48,435 bases of DNA from JBBPYC01 sp038200275 (lineage in GTDB: Bacteria; Pseudomonadota; Gammaproteobacteria; Burkholderiales; Burkholderiaceae_C), in the NCBI GenBank assembly GCA_038200275.1, contig JBBPYC010000102.1:1-48435 (forward strand), in the 5' to 3' direction. Made by a program: the position numbers and the translations under genes. This document shows, one piece after another, positions 9,328-17,573 of this stretch (position 1 is the stretch's first letter; each line of letters opens with the position of its first letter). The notes beneath the pieces are model-generated. The model saw only the letters and a list, made by a program, of their open reading frames with translations. It was not told where the DNA came from and did no database searches.

Positions 9328-11223
9328 ATGGCACTGATCGAGCTCAAGGTTCCCGACATTGGCGACTTCGACGAAGTGGCCGTGATCGAGTTGCTCGTCA
9401 ACCCAGGCGACACCATCACGCCCGAGCAAAGTTTGATCACGGTGGAGTCGGACAAGGCATCGATGGAGATCCCGGCAAGCGCGGGCGGCGTGGTCAAGGA
9501 GCTCAAGATCAAGCTCGGCGACAAGGTGAAGCAGGGCTCGGTGGTCTGCACGATCGAAGCGGGCGAAGCAGCCGCTGCCTCAAGTCCTGCTGAGTCGACA
9601 CCGTCGGCAGCGCCAGCGACAGGCGCTGCTGCGCCGGCGGCACAGACGGCCAACGCGGGCGCCGCCGCGACCCGAGGCGAATCGCAGGCGCCCGCGCCGG
9701 CTCCCGCAGCCACAGCGCCCGCTCCAGCCGCCGCGCGCTACGAAGGCAAAGCCGATCAAGACTGTGACCTGCTCGTGCTGGGCGCCGGCCCGGGTGGCTA
9801 TTCGGCCGCGTTTCGCGCAGCCGATCTGGGCTTGAAGGTGATCCTCGTGGAGCGTTATGCAACGCTCGGCGGCGTCTGCCTGAATGTGGGTTGCATTCCG
9901 TCCAAGGCGCTGCTGCATGTGGCGTCCGTGATGGACGAGGTCAAACACTTTGAGGGCCTCGGCGTCAAGTTTGCCGCGCCGACGGTGGATGTCGACAAGC
10001 TGCGCGCCCACAAGGAGAAAGTCGTCGGCAAATTGACCGGCGGACTGGCGGCCATGGCCAAGATGCGCAAGGTCACCACCGTGCGCGGCTACGGCAAGTT
10101 CGTAGGCGTGAACCATGTCGAAGTCGAAGAAAGCACCGGCACCAGCTGGGAGCTGACTGGCAAAAAGCAGGTGATCGGTTTCAAGCACTGCATCATCGCG
10201 GCCGGTTCGCAGGCAGTGCAACTGCCGTTCATGCCGAACGACGATCCGCGTGTGGTCGACAGCACCGGCGCGCTCGGCTTGAAGGAAGTGCCCAAGCGCA
10301 TGCTGATCCTCGGCGGCGGCATCATCGGACTCGAGATGGGCACCGTCTACAGCACGCTTGGTGCGCGGCTCGATGTGGTGGAAATGCTCGACGGCCTGAT
10401 GCAGGGCGCCGACCGCGACTTGGTGAAAGTCTGGCAGAAGATGAACGCGCCGCGCTTTGACAACATCCTGCTGAAGACGAAGACGGTGGGCGCAAAAGCC
10501 ACGCCGGCCGGCATCGAAGTCACTTTTGAAGGCGAGGGCGCACCCGAACCTCAGACTTACGACCTGGTGCTGCAAGCGGTTGGCCGCAGCCCGAACGGCG
10601 GCAAGATCGGCGCGGACAAAGCCGGTGTCAAGGTCACGGACCGCGGCTTCATCCCGGTCGACATTCAGATGCGCACCAACGTACAGCACATCTTCGCAAT
10701 CGGTGACGTGATCGGCCAGCCGATGCTTGCGCACAAGGCCGTGCACGAAGCCCATGTGGCCGCCGAAGTGATCGCCGGTGAGCTGCAGGGCAACAAGGAG
10801 CTGGCGGCAGCCGCATTCAACGCGCGCGTGATTCCGAGCGTGGCCTATACCGACCCGGAGGTCGCCTGGGTCGGCCTGACCGAGGACCAAGCCAAGGCGC
10901 AAGGCATCAAGGTGAAAAAAGGCCTGTTTCCGTGGTCCGCTTCCGGCCGTGCGATTGCGAACGGCCGTGACGAGGGGTTCACCAAGCTGCTGTTCGACGA
11001 TTCACCAGAGGTCCATGGTCATGGCTGTATTCTCGGCGGCGGCATCGTGGGCACCCATGCCGGTGACATGATCGGCGAGGTTGCGTTGGCGATCGAGATG
11101 GGCGCAGACGCTGTCGATATCGGCAAGACGATCCATCCGCATCCGACGCTCGGTGAGAGCATCGGCATGGCAGCGGAAGTCGCGCACGGCAGCTGCACCG
11201 ATCTGCCGCCGAGCCGAAAATAG
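9328..11223 (+). CDS. lpdA: Dihydrolipoamide dehydrogenase with N-terminal lipoyl domain, E3 of pyruvate dehydrogenase
   Basis: E3 reoxidises the dihydrolipoyl groups of E2 and reduces NAD+. The 631-residue product carries an extra lipoyl domain (residues 1-80, lipoyl Lys43), an Ala/Pro linker, then a full flavoprotein: FAD site GAGPGGYSAA, redox disulfide Cys184/Cys189 in GGVCLNVGCIPSK, NAD site GGGIIGLEMG, FAD site FAIGDV and a C-terminal His-Pro pair in TIHPHPTLGE. The fused lipoyl domain is known in betaproteobacterial E3 proteins. The ATG at 9328 was chosen because it begins the lipoyl domain; upstream in-frame codons lie inside aceF. It is the last gene of the operon. Confidence 0.97.
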   Translation: MALIELKVPDIGDFDEVAVIELLVNPGDTITPEQSLITVESDKASMEIPASAGGVVKELKIKLGDKVKQGSVVCTIEAGEAAAASSPAESTPSAAPATGAAAPAAQTANAGAAATRGESQAPAPAPAATAPAPAAARYEGKADQDCDLLVLGAGPGGYSAAFRAADLGLKVILVERYATLGGVCLNVGCIPSKALLHVASVMDEVKHFEGLGVKFAAPTVDVDKLRAHKEKVVGKLTGGLAAMAKMRKVTTVRGYGKFVGVNHVEVEESTGTSWELTGKKQVIGFKHCIIAAGSQAVQLPFMPNDDPRVVDSTGALGLKEVPKRMLILGGGIIGLEMGTVYSTLGARLDVVEMLDGLMQGADRDLVKVWQKMNAPRFDNILLKTKTVGAKATPAGIEVTFEGEGAPEPQTYDLVLQAVGRSPNGGKIGADKAGVKVTDRGFIPVDIQMRTNVQHIFAIGDVIGQPMLAHKAVHEAHVAAEVIAGELQGNKELAAAAFNARVIPSVAYTDPEVAWVGLTEDQAKAQGIKVKKGLFPWSASGRAIANGRDEGFTKLLFDDSPEVHGHGCILGGGIVGTHAGDMIGEVALAIEMGADAVDIGKTIHPHPTLGESIGMAAEVAHGSCTDLPPSRK

Positions 11224-11230
11224 CCAGCTG

Positions 11231-11254
11231 GGGAGGGGGTTTGCTCTCCCTCCC
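11231..11254 (+). terminator. Hairpin just after lpdA
   Basis: GGGAGGG at 11231-11237 pairs with CCCTCCC at 11248-11254, and the stem can extend inward by a G-U and a G-C pair, leaving a six-base loop. It lies seven bases after the lpdA stop, so it is placed to end the aceE-aceF-lpdA transcript. No T-run follows, so it is not a textbook intrinsic terminator. Confidence 0.4.
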
Positions 11255-11336
11255 GCAGTGCCATCTGCGTGACCACGACCTCGAACGGGCGCGCTGCAAC
11301 ATTGAGACGCGCGCCACCGTTGTGACGAACCCATGA

Positions 11337-11380
11337 ACGACAAAGCCCGGGTCGATCTCGTGGTCCACGGGCTTTGTCGT
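11337..11380. terminator. Strong inverted repeat between convergent genes, probable bidirectional terminator
   Basis: ACGACAAAGCCCG (11337-11349) is perfectly complementary to CGGGCTTTGTCGT (11368-11380), giving a 13-bp stem around an 18-base loop. It lies between lpdA (plus) and the next gene (minus), which converge on it. The GC-rich core is flanked by AAA/TTT within the stem, so either strand has a short U-rich 3' arm. That fits a bidirectional terminator. Confidence 0.6.
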
Positions 11381-11429
11381 CGACGGCTCTTGCCTGCCGC
11401 GGACGTTTGGGCGAATGCCGGTCTGCGGT

Positions 11430-11969
11430 TTACTTCAGCGGCGGCTGCTGCGGCATTGCTCTGCGTTGTTGCGTCGAACGCTGCTGTGCTCTTGGCATGG
11501 TGCTGCGCGCTGGTGCCTGATTCATCGAGGAATTGCTGGTAGCGCCGGCTGGCACGCTTTGCGTTGCTTCGTACAAGATGCCGCCTTCGGTGACGCTGCC
11601 GCTCACGTTGGAAGGTTGTGCCATGCGGGCGACGCAAGCGTCGCGGTCACCAGCCGGCAAGCCCTGGCAACGCAGCGTGCGATTGCGTTCAAAGTTTGCG
11701 TCTTCACCGGTGGCGAGGTTGTTGCGTTGCGCAGCCGCTTTTGCTGCAGCGGCTTCTTTGCGACAGGTCTGCGTGTCCTGCCAAGTGCCGCCACCATCAC
11801 AAGTGTCGGTAGAGCGTGCGGCTGCCTTCTTCATGGAATGGCTCTGGCCGTGCTTGGCCTTGCTTTTCATGTGATGGTCGGCAGCGGCCGGACCAGCTGC
11901 CGTCAGCAGCAGCGCCGCGGCAGCGGCAACGAACACATGGCTGATGGATACAGGCGATTTGATTTTCAT
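11430..11969 (-). CDS. Secreted hypothetical protein
   Basis: The 179-residue product starts with a typical signal peptide (MKIKSP, a hydrophobic core VFVAAAAALLLTAAG, cleavage near AAADHH), so it should be periplasmic. The mature part is rich in Lys, Ala and Gln, with cysteines in DTCDGGGTW, TCRKEAA, LRCQGLPAG and RDACVARM. The region RCQGLPAGDRDACVARM with SGSVTEGGILYE resembles uncharacterised periplasmic proteins common in Burkholderiales; no function is known. The tail is low-complexity Gln/Arg/Pro. The ATG at 11969 has AGGAG ten bases upstream and defines the signal peptide, whereas the longer upstream frame has no such features. Confidence 0.75.
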   Translation of the reverse strand: MKIKSPVSISHVFVAAAAALLLTAAGPAAADHHMKSKAKHGQSHSMKKAAARSTDTCDGGGTWQDTQTCRKEAAAAKAAAQRNNLATGEDANFERNRTLRCQGLPAGDRDACVARMAQPSNVSGSVTEGGILYEATQSVPAGATSNSSMNQAPARSTMPRAQQRSTQQRRAMPQQPPLK

Positions 11970-12091
11970 GACTGGGTTGCTCCTAAGCGTGGGATCTTCA
12001 AATGAACGGGTTCTCGTGGCGCCGGTCGGCGGCCGGTCGACGCGCTGTGGCCCAAGGCGAACGATACCGCATGCGCTCTGTTGCCGGCACA

Positions 12092-12922
12092 TCATCGCTC
12101 GGATCGGTTGCGGTTGGTAACGCTTGCTTTCTCATCGACCCGCTCGCCATCCCATGCAGTCTGCTCGATCGATTGGGTCTGAATGCCTTGTGCAACCGAG
12201 ATGCGCTCGTCAAACACGAAGCAGTTGCCGCGCCAACGGCTCGCTGACAGCGGCACTTCCGCGAGGTAGCGCAAGATACCACCGTGCAATTGATAGACCG
12301 AGCCAAACCCCTGTGCACGCAGATGGGCGGTCGATTTCTCGCACCGAATGCCGCCGGTGCAAAACATGGCCACCGGCGGCTTGTCTGCCAGCAGGCCACC
12401 GGCGCTGCGCTGTGCCTCGATCCAATGGGGAAGTTCTGAAAACGCTGCAATGCCCGGATCGACCGCGCCTACGAAGCTGCCCGCGGCCACCTCGAACGCG
12501 TTGCGGGTGTCGATTGCCACCAAGCCGGGCACCGATTCGAGCAGCGCGTTCCATTGCCCAGGTGCCACGCGCACACCACCCAGCGTTTCGGTCTGCATCA
12601 GGCCTTGGCGAAACGTCACGATCTCCGGCTTGACACGCACCTTGAGCCGCTGAAACGGGGCTGCGTCGCTAGGCAGCGCGGTGTAGCCAAGGTCGTGCAG
12701 TCGCGCATCGGCACGCAACCACTGCAGCAGCGACTTCAGTGACATCACGTTGCCCGCCACGGTGGCGTTGATGCCCTCCGACGCCAGTACCACAGTGCCT
12801 TTGATGTCGAGCGATTCGCAACACTCGCGCAGCGCTGTGCCGAACGAAGTTGCATCCGGCAATGCAAAAAATCGGTAGAACGTGACTGTCAGCCAGCGGT
12901 CGGTCGGCTGCACAGCGGTCAT
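12092..12922 (-). CDS. trhO: tRNA uridine(34) hydroxylase, rhodanese family
   Basis: TrhO (formerly YceA) hydroxylates uridine 34 of certain tRNAs on the way to 5-(carboxy)methoxyuridine, using oxygen. The 276-residue protein has the N-terminal acylphosphatase-like domain (FYRFFALP, GTVVLASEGINATVAG, VKPEIVTF) and a rhodanese domain near 125-225. The rhodanese active-site Cys188 is in FCTGGIRCEKST, followed by GFGSVYQLHGGILRYL. The C-terminal Cys-rich zinc-like tail of longer homologues is absent, but GNCFVFDERISV is present. It lies between unrelated minus-strand genes. The family assignment is secure; the reaction is from family knowledge. Confidence 0.92.
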   Translation of the reverse strand: MTAVQPTDRWLTVTFYRFFALPDATSFGTALRECCESLDIKGTVVLASEGINATVAGNVMSLKSLLQWLRADARLHDLGYTALPSDAAPFQRLKVRVKPEIVTFRQGLMQTETLGGVRVAPGQWNALLESVPGLVAIDTRNAFEVAAGSFVGAVDPGIAAFSELPHWIEAQRSAGGLLADKPPVAMFCTGGIRCEKSTAHLRAQGFGSVYQLHGGILRYLAEVPLSASRWRGNCFVFDERISVAQGIQTQSIEQTAWDGERVDEKASVTNRNRSER

Positions 12923-12969
12923 GGTTTGTCGCGCACTGTGCGTTTGTCTGGGGTTGTGGTTTGCAGCGG

Positions 12970-13539
12970 TCAGTCTCGAGCGTTGCTGGCAAGCAGTACG
13001 CGGCGCGCACCGTCGAAACGCGCCTGCCAGTAAGCACCGCCCATGTCTTCGACGCGAACCACGGCGCCGGTGCGCGGTGCGTGGATGAACTTGCCGTCGC
13101 CCATGTAAATGCCGACATGGCTGAACGCCCGACGCGCCGTATTGAAGAACACCAGATCGCCGGGTTCGAGTTCGCTGCGGTCGATCGTCTGCGTGGCAGC
13201 CGCTTGTTCATCCGAGCGGCGCGGCAGTGTCAGGCCCGCATTCTGCGCATAGATGGCGCGCACGAAGCCGCTGCAGTCAAAGCCATCTATTGCGGTGTTG
13301 CCGCCATATCGATACGGAACGCCCAGGAAGCCCAGCGCGGTCACCACCAAGCTGGACGCGCGCTCGGACACGTCGGTTGCGGTCTGCGCGAAGGTTTGGC
13401 GGACCTGCCGCAACTGCTCGGCAAGCGCGCGGTTCCAGCTTTGCTGCGCGATGAGCTGGTCAAGTGGATCGTCCGGTGCGGCTGTGGCCAGCGTGCATCC
13501 GGCCATCAACAGCGAGAAGGCCAACAATCGTTTTTGCAT
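12970..13539 (-). CDS. NlpC/P60-family cell-wall peptidase, lipoprotein
   Basis: The product (189 residues) begins MQKRLLAFSLLMAGC, a lipoprotein signal with lipobox LMAGC, so it is probably anchored to the outer membrane. The C-terminal half is an NlpC/P60 domain: catalytic Cys89 in GFDCSGFVRAIY, PGDLVFFNT, and the His region SHVGIYMGDG followed by FIHAPRTG. Such enzymes cut peptidoglycan stem peptides (D-Glu-DAP bonds). A longer start at 13563 adds eight residues; neither start has a clear ribosome binding site. The upstream plus-strand intergenic DNA is A/T-rich. Confidence 0.88.
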   Translation of the reverse strand: MQKRLLAFSLLMAGCTLATAAPDDPLDQLIAQQSWNRALAEQLRQVRQTFAQTATDVSERASSLVVTALGFLGVPYRYGGNTAIDGFDCSGFVRAIYAQNAGLTLPRRSDEQAAATQTIDRSELEPGDLVFFNTARRAFSHVGIYMGDGKFIHAPRTGAVVRVEDMGGAYWQARFDGARRVLLASNARD

Positions 13540-13759
13540 CAGGAGTTGCGTGCCCCGCGGCATCGTCGAGCTTCAGGAGCACAGATGATAAATCACTTAA
13601 CAATCAGATGCAAACTGTTGATTCAATTCACATTTACCGGTTTTGACATTGGGAGGCAACGGGTCTTTGGCTGCTGGCTGAACGACTTTCGACCAGTTGC
13701 CGCGCTGCTCGGGCATCATGAATGGCTCTGCATTGCCCCAACCAGAAGGAGACGATTCC

Positions 13760-14743
13760 ATGTTCAGCGCCCTGCTGCTTGAGAAAAACGACGATGTGTT
13801 CAGCGCCCGTGTGGCCGAACTCGATGAAGCAAAATTGCCGGACGGCGACGTATTGGTGCAAGTCGACTATTCGACGTTGAACTACAAGGACGGTTTGGCC
13901 ATCACGCAGCGTGGCCCGGTGGTGCGGCAGTGGCCCATGGTCGCCGGCATCGACGGCGCCGGCACGGTGCTGGAGTCTTCTCACCCGGCATGGAAAGCGG
14001 GAGACCGCTTCGTGCACAACGGCTGGGGCGTGGGCGAAACCCGGTGGGGATGCCTGGCTGAACGCGCTAGGCTCAAGGGCGATTGGCTGGTGAAGTTGCC
14101 TGCCGCGTTCGATGCGCGCCAAGCCATGGCGATCGGCACGGCCGGCTATACCGCGATGCTGTGCGTGCTGGCGCTTGAGCGGCACGGCCTGCAGCCGGGC
14201 GATGGCGACGTGCTGGTGACCGGTGCCACCGGCGGCGTCGGCAGTGTTGCCATCGCGCTGCTCAGCAAACTTGGCTACACGGTGGTTGCCGCCACCGGCA
14301 AAGCGTCACAAGCCGACTATCTCAAAAGGCTAGGCGCCGCCCGCGTCATCGACCGAGCCGAACTGGCTGCAGCCGGTAAACCGCTGCAAAAGGAACGCTG
14401 GTCGGCAGCGGTCGACGCGGTCGGCTCACACACACTGGCCAACGTGTTGGCACAGATGCGCTACGGCGGCGTGGCGGCTGCCTGCGGGCTGGCCCAAGGC
14501 ATGGACTTGCCAGCCAACATGGCACCCTTCATCCTGCGCGGCATCACATTGCGCGGCATCGATTCGGTGATGGCGCCTCTTAGTGAACGGGAAGCGGCGT
14601 GGGAGCGCCTTGCCCGCGACCTGGACCTAGAACGGCTTAAGTCGATGACCACTGAGATCCCGCTCGCGCAGTCAGTCGTGAAGGCCGAGGAACTGATGAC
14701 GGGCAAAACACGCGGACGGCTGGTGGTGCGCATCGCGGCCTAA
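13760..14743 (+). CDS. acuI: Acrylyl-CoA reductase (NADPH) family, medium-chain dehydrogenase
   Basis: The 327-residue protein belongs to the YhdH/AcuI branch of zinc-free medium-chain dehydrogenases/reductases, which reduce acryloyl-CoA to propionyl-CoA with NADPH. Signatures are DYSTLNYKDGLAI, the substrate-domain GIDGAGTV, the family-typical HNGWGVGET, TAGYTAMLC and the dinucleotide site TGATGGVGSVAI. The ATG at 13760 is preceded by AAGGAG with eight-base spacing, which decides this start over upstream in-frame codons. It has no operon partner: it is divergent from the NlpC gene and convergent with the TPR gene. Acryloyl-CoA reduction detoxifies a reactive intermediate; the substrate here is inferred from the family. 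Confidence 0.9.
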   Translation: MFSALLLEKNDDVFSARVAELDEAKLPDGDVLVQVDYSTLNYKDGLAITQRGPVVRQWPMVAGIDGAGTVLESSHPAWKAGDRFVHNGWGVGETRWGCLAERARLKGDWLVKLPAAFDARQAMAIGTAGYTAMLCVLALERHGLQPGDGDVLVTGATGGVGSVAIALLSKLGYTVVAATGKASQADYLKRLGAARVIDRAELAAAGKPLQKERWSAAVDAVGSHTLANVLAQMRYGGVAAACGLAQGMDLPANMAPFILRGITLRGIDSVMAPLSEREAAWERLARDLDLERLKSMTTEIPLAQSVVKAEELMTGKTRGRLVVRIAA

Positions 14744-14810
14744 TCGGGTCAAATTCTGGAATGCGAAGATCGTCAGTGGCTGCCTTGCAGCGTCTGCCGG
14801 ATCCAGCCAA

Positions 14811-15515
14811 TCAGCGCCCCTTCGGTGCGTCCTGCCACTTACCAACCGCAGCCAACCGGTCGCGAAGACCGGGTTGCTGAAAACCCATTTGATACGCTTT
14901 GTGCGCCATCCCGAGTGCTTCCTCGTACTGCTTCAAATCGGCATAAACCATGCCGATGTTGTAGTAGGTGAACGGGTTGTCATTGGCAAATTTATTGGCA
15001 TCCTTCAGCTGACCCTTCGCATCCGCTAGTCGGCCTTGTTTGCCGAGGTAGGTCGCATAGATCATGCGCGGGATCGGATCGTCGGGCTGGAACCGGACCG
15101 CACGCTCGAAGTAGCACTCGAACGGGTAATTCATCGACAAGTCGCGCGGACTGGGCGTTTTCAGTGCCAGTTTCAAGACCGAAAGCAGCGCGCGATGGTG
15201 GTTCGGAAACGCACGCAGCGTGTAGTCTAAGTCGCCGCCAACTGTGCCAGTGGAGCCACCGAGAAGTGCCTCTATCGTTGGCGTGAAGTGGTGTTTCTCT
15301 ACTACATTGAGATTACTTCCGCGCTCAACCCGGTAGTCGAAAGGCCCGAACGCGTTGTTCAATGAGCCGCAAACGTTGCTTTGTGCAAACGCTTGCGGCG
15401 CCGTGAAGATAAGCAACGTCGTCAGAGTGACCCGCGTTGCCCAGCTTTGGTTCGCACGCGCATCGCGCAACCGCAGCAATCGAACCAACTTCGAAGCGAC
15501 CATGATGTCGTTCAT
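14811..15515 (-). CDS. Exported TPR-repeat protein
   Basis: The product (234 residues) starts with a basic region and a hydrophobic segment TLTTLLIFTAPQAFAQ that ends in a signal peptidase-like AFAQ, so it is likely periplasmic. The C-terminal half contains tetratricopeptide-like repeats (IPRMIYATYLGKQGRLADA, TYYNIGMVYADLKQYEEAL), and the middle has NHHRALLSVLKLA. The ATG at 15515 has GGAGAAGG just upstream, which settles the start among several upstream codons. It follows hydrolase 1 by 29 bases on the same strand and is probably the last gene of the hydrolase operon. Its specific role is unknown; TPR proteins usually scaffold protein complexes. Confidence 0.85.
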   Translation of the reverse strand: MNDIMVASKLVRLLRLRDARANQSWATRVTLTTLLIFTAPQAFAQSNVCGSLNNAFGPFDYRVERGSNLNVVEKHHFTPTIEALLGGSTGTVGGDLDYTLRAFPNHHRALLSVLKLALKTPSPRDLSMNYPFECYFERAVRFQPDDPIPRMIYATYLGKQGRLADAKGQLKDANKFANDNPFTYYNIGMVYADLKQYEEALGMAHKAYQMGFQQPGLRDRLAAVGKWQDAPKGR

Positions 15516-15544
15516 AAACCTTCTCCAGCAATGCATAAAAAAAC

Positions 15545-16483
15545 TTACTTGCGCAATTTGACTGCGCGGATTGGGACTGCAGCCATTTTGGCCGTCTGCG
15601 TGTCCGTTGTCAGCCAAGAGACCACACGGCGCTCCATTGACTGCGTGTGGACGGCATCAGACAACGTGTGGTCGGCGCCGACGATTTCGTCTCGCTCGAG
15701 CCTTGCATGCAACAGCGCTTGCTGCCAATCTTGATCGCTTGCTGCAAGGGTAAGGAACTCCTTTGCAGTGAAGTCCTTTTCACTGAGTAACAACAGCATG
15801 CTGCCATCGAACTCGTTCCAGGCATGCGCCATCCGGGTGGGAAACGGCGCAGCGGACGAGGGCGGTGCGGATACTGCGCGGTGACGCAATACAGCCCGCA
15901 CCGCTTTTACAAGTTCGGACAACGCGGTGAGCGCAACCCGGCCGCTCAGCAGCTTGGCCCAGAACGCGGGCTCGCGAAGCCGCTGGCCGTAGTAGTGCTT
16001 GACCTGCATGCGCGCCAGTCCTTGCGGCGAACGCACCCACGGGTTCAGCAGCACCAGTCGATCGACCCGCACATCGCGTGTCTGGCCGCAATACAACAAC
16101 GCGGCGGACGCGGCATCGCACAGTCCCCACAGCGCAACACGGCGCACCGTTGGCGCTGCCGCCTGCAGTGCGTCGATTGCCGCGCCGATGTCGTCCTGAA
16201 CGCCCAAGAAGTCGCGCGTTGCGCCACCGCTGTCGCCCATGCCGCGGTAGTCAAAGCGCAGCACGGCGTGGCCCGCATCGGCCAGCGTGCGCGCAAGTGA
16301 GACGAACTGGCGGTGACTGCCAGCCCGGTACTGAGGGCCGCCCACCACGATCACCACACCGAGCGGCAATGGCTCGCGCGGTGCGCTGGGTCGCGCCAGC
16401 ACGCCGACCAGCGTATCGCCGGCGCAGTCGAAAAGCGCCGCGTCCTCAACGCAGTGAAGCGAAGCGACGCGTTCAGTGGTCAT
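15545..16483 (-). CDS. Exosortase A system-associated hydrolase 1
   Basis: An alpha/beta hydrolase of 312 residues matching the family named hydrolase 1 of the exosortase A system. Visible features are VVIVVGGPQYRAGSHRQF (oxyanion region), VLRFDYRGMGDSGG and a nucleophile elbow GLCDAAS with Cys122 where serine is usual. VLLNPWVRS and a C-terminal acid/His region (IVGADHTLSDA) follow. The substrate is not known for this family; it is named only from co-occurrence with exosortase (PEP-CTERM/EPS) loci. Its ATG overlaps the end of hydrolase 2 by 11 bases, so the two are translationally coupled. Confidence 0.88.
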   Translation of the reverse strand: MTTERVASLHCVEDAALFDCAGDTLVGVLARPSAPREPLPLGVVIVVGGPQYRAGSHRQFVSLARTLADAGHAVLRFDYRGMGDSGGATRDFLGVQDDIGAAIDALQAAAPTVRRVALWGLCDAASAALLYCGQTRDVRVDRLVLLNPWVRSPQGLARMQVKHYYGQRLREPAFWAKLLSGRVALTALSELVKAVRAVLRHRAVSAPPSSAAPFPTRMAHAWNEFDGSMLLLLSEKDFTAKEFLTLAASDQDWQQALLHARLERDEIVGADHTLSDAVHTQSMERRVVSWLTTDTQTAKMAAVPIRAVKLRK

Positions 16484-17357
16484 CGCGCACCGCCGTAATG
16501 CTTGGTTGCGGGTGCCGGCAGAGCGCCGCGACGCTTGCTTCGAGCAACAGCGGCGCTTCCTCGATCTCCGCGGCCTGCCAAAACGCGGGTCCCAGGACCA
16601 CATGCGCCTGAACGTCACAACGTGCCGTGCGCCAGCGCTCTACCGAAGCGGTCGAGGCGGGTGACAAAGTGGCGTCCGGTTGACTCGACACTTCGATCCA
16701 CTCGACCCGACCCGGTGGGTGCTTTAGCTTGGGCGGCGCAAGCGTTGCCGCCTCCAGACCGTGGACAAGCGCAGACGTCAACCCGTAACCAGCGACCTCG
16801 ACGGAAGCACCCGAGTCCAGCCGCTGCCGCAGCTGCGTCACGACGCCCTTGGCTTCACCCCCAAGCAACTCGTTTGCTGCCTTCAGCCGCAGGAACTGCT
16901 GGACCAGTGGTTTGCCGGTGCTTACGGGTTGCCAAAAGAGGAAATGGCTGGATTCATCGATCTGCGCGGCGGCCTGCACGACAAGCAGGCAACCTGCGCG
17001 CAAGCCCCAAAACCAACTGGGGCCCTCGGCGTGCGTTTGCAGCCAGTGGTGCGCGACCACCAGATCGTCGACCCAGCCATCCCAAGTGGCGGTGCCGAAC
17101 GTGCCGCTGCTGTCGCCGCAACCAAACAGATCAACCTGCAGCACCGCGAAGCCAGCCGCTGCCAACGCGCGTGACTGAAGCGCGGCCATTCGGCGCGACT
17201 TGTTCATTTCTTCAGCAAACGGATGTGCATACAGCACGCGCCCACGGAACTGCTGGCCCTGCGGCGGATGAAACAGGCAGAAACGTTTGCCGACAGGTGC
17301 AGGCAGATAGAACGCCTGCAGTTTGCTGGGGGCTATCAAACCGCTGCCGATCGACAA
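16473..17357 (-). CDS. Exosortase A system-associated hydrolase 2
   Basis: A 294-residue alpha/beta hydrolase-like protein of the family named hydrolase 2 of the exosortase A system. Typical stretches are YLPAPVGKRFCLFHPP, VLYAHPFAEEMNKSRRM and VLQVDLFGCGDSSG. The elbow is GLRAG, with Arg120 at the usual nucleophile position, so catalysis may be unconventional or absent, a trait of the family. No ATG is available near the N-terminus; the frame begins at TTG 17357, with another TTG six codons in, and no clear ribosome binding site, so the start is uncertain. It is first of the minus-strand operon hydrolase 2 - hydrolase 1 - TPR and divergent from the acyl ligase. Confidence 0.87.
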   Translation of the reverse strand: MSIGSGLIAPSKLQAFYLPAPVGKRFCLFHPPQGQQFRGRVLYAHPFAEEMNKSRRMAALQSRALAAAGFAVLQVDLFGCGDSSGTFGTATWDGWVDDLVVAHHWLQTHAEGPSWFWGLRAGCLLVVQAAAQIDESSHFLFWQPVSTGKPLVQQFLRLKAANELLGGEAKGVVTQLRQRLDSGASVEVAGYGLTSALVHGLEAATLAPPKLKHPPGRVEWIEVSSQPDATLSPASTASVERWRTARCDVQAHVVLGPAFWQAAEIEEAPLLLEASVAALCRHPQPSITAVRDDH

Positions 17358-17573
17358 ACACCAATGCGGCCAACGGCTTTGGCAGTCGGTTGCTGCTGAG
17401 ACGAAAGGAATGTCAACGAGGACTCAATGAAGTGCATAGAACCACACAATTTTAAGAGCGTGTTCGTCGTGCGTCGGACCGCTCACGACAAGGCACTGTG
17501 CGATACTTTCCAGCGCAAATTTCCCCGCTTCATGACTGCTTTTCGTCGTCTGGCGGCCCATCCGACTGCCTTG

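Noticed and set aside
13643..13648. TTGACA upstream of the AcuI-type gene as a promoter
   Set aside because: No acceptable -10 element is found 16-18 bases downstream; the A/T-rich context alone is not enough.
17358..17573. Search for a small acyl carrier protein gene between hydrolase 2 and the ligase
   Set aside because: No frame with a DSL-type phosphopantetheine site was found in the gap; it appears to be only the divergent promoter region.
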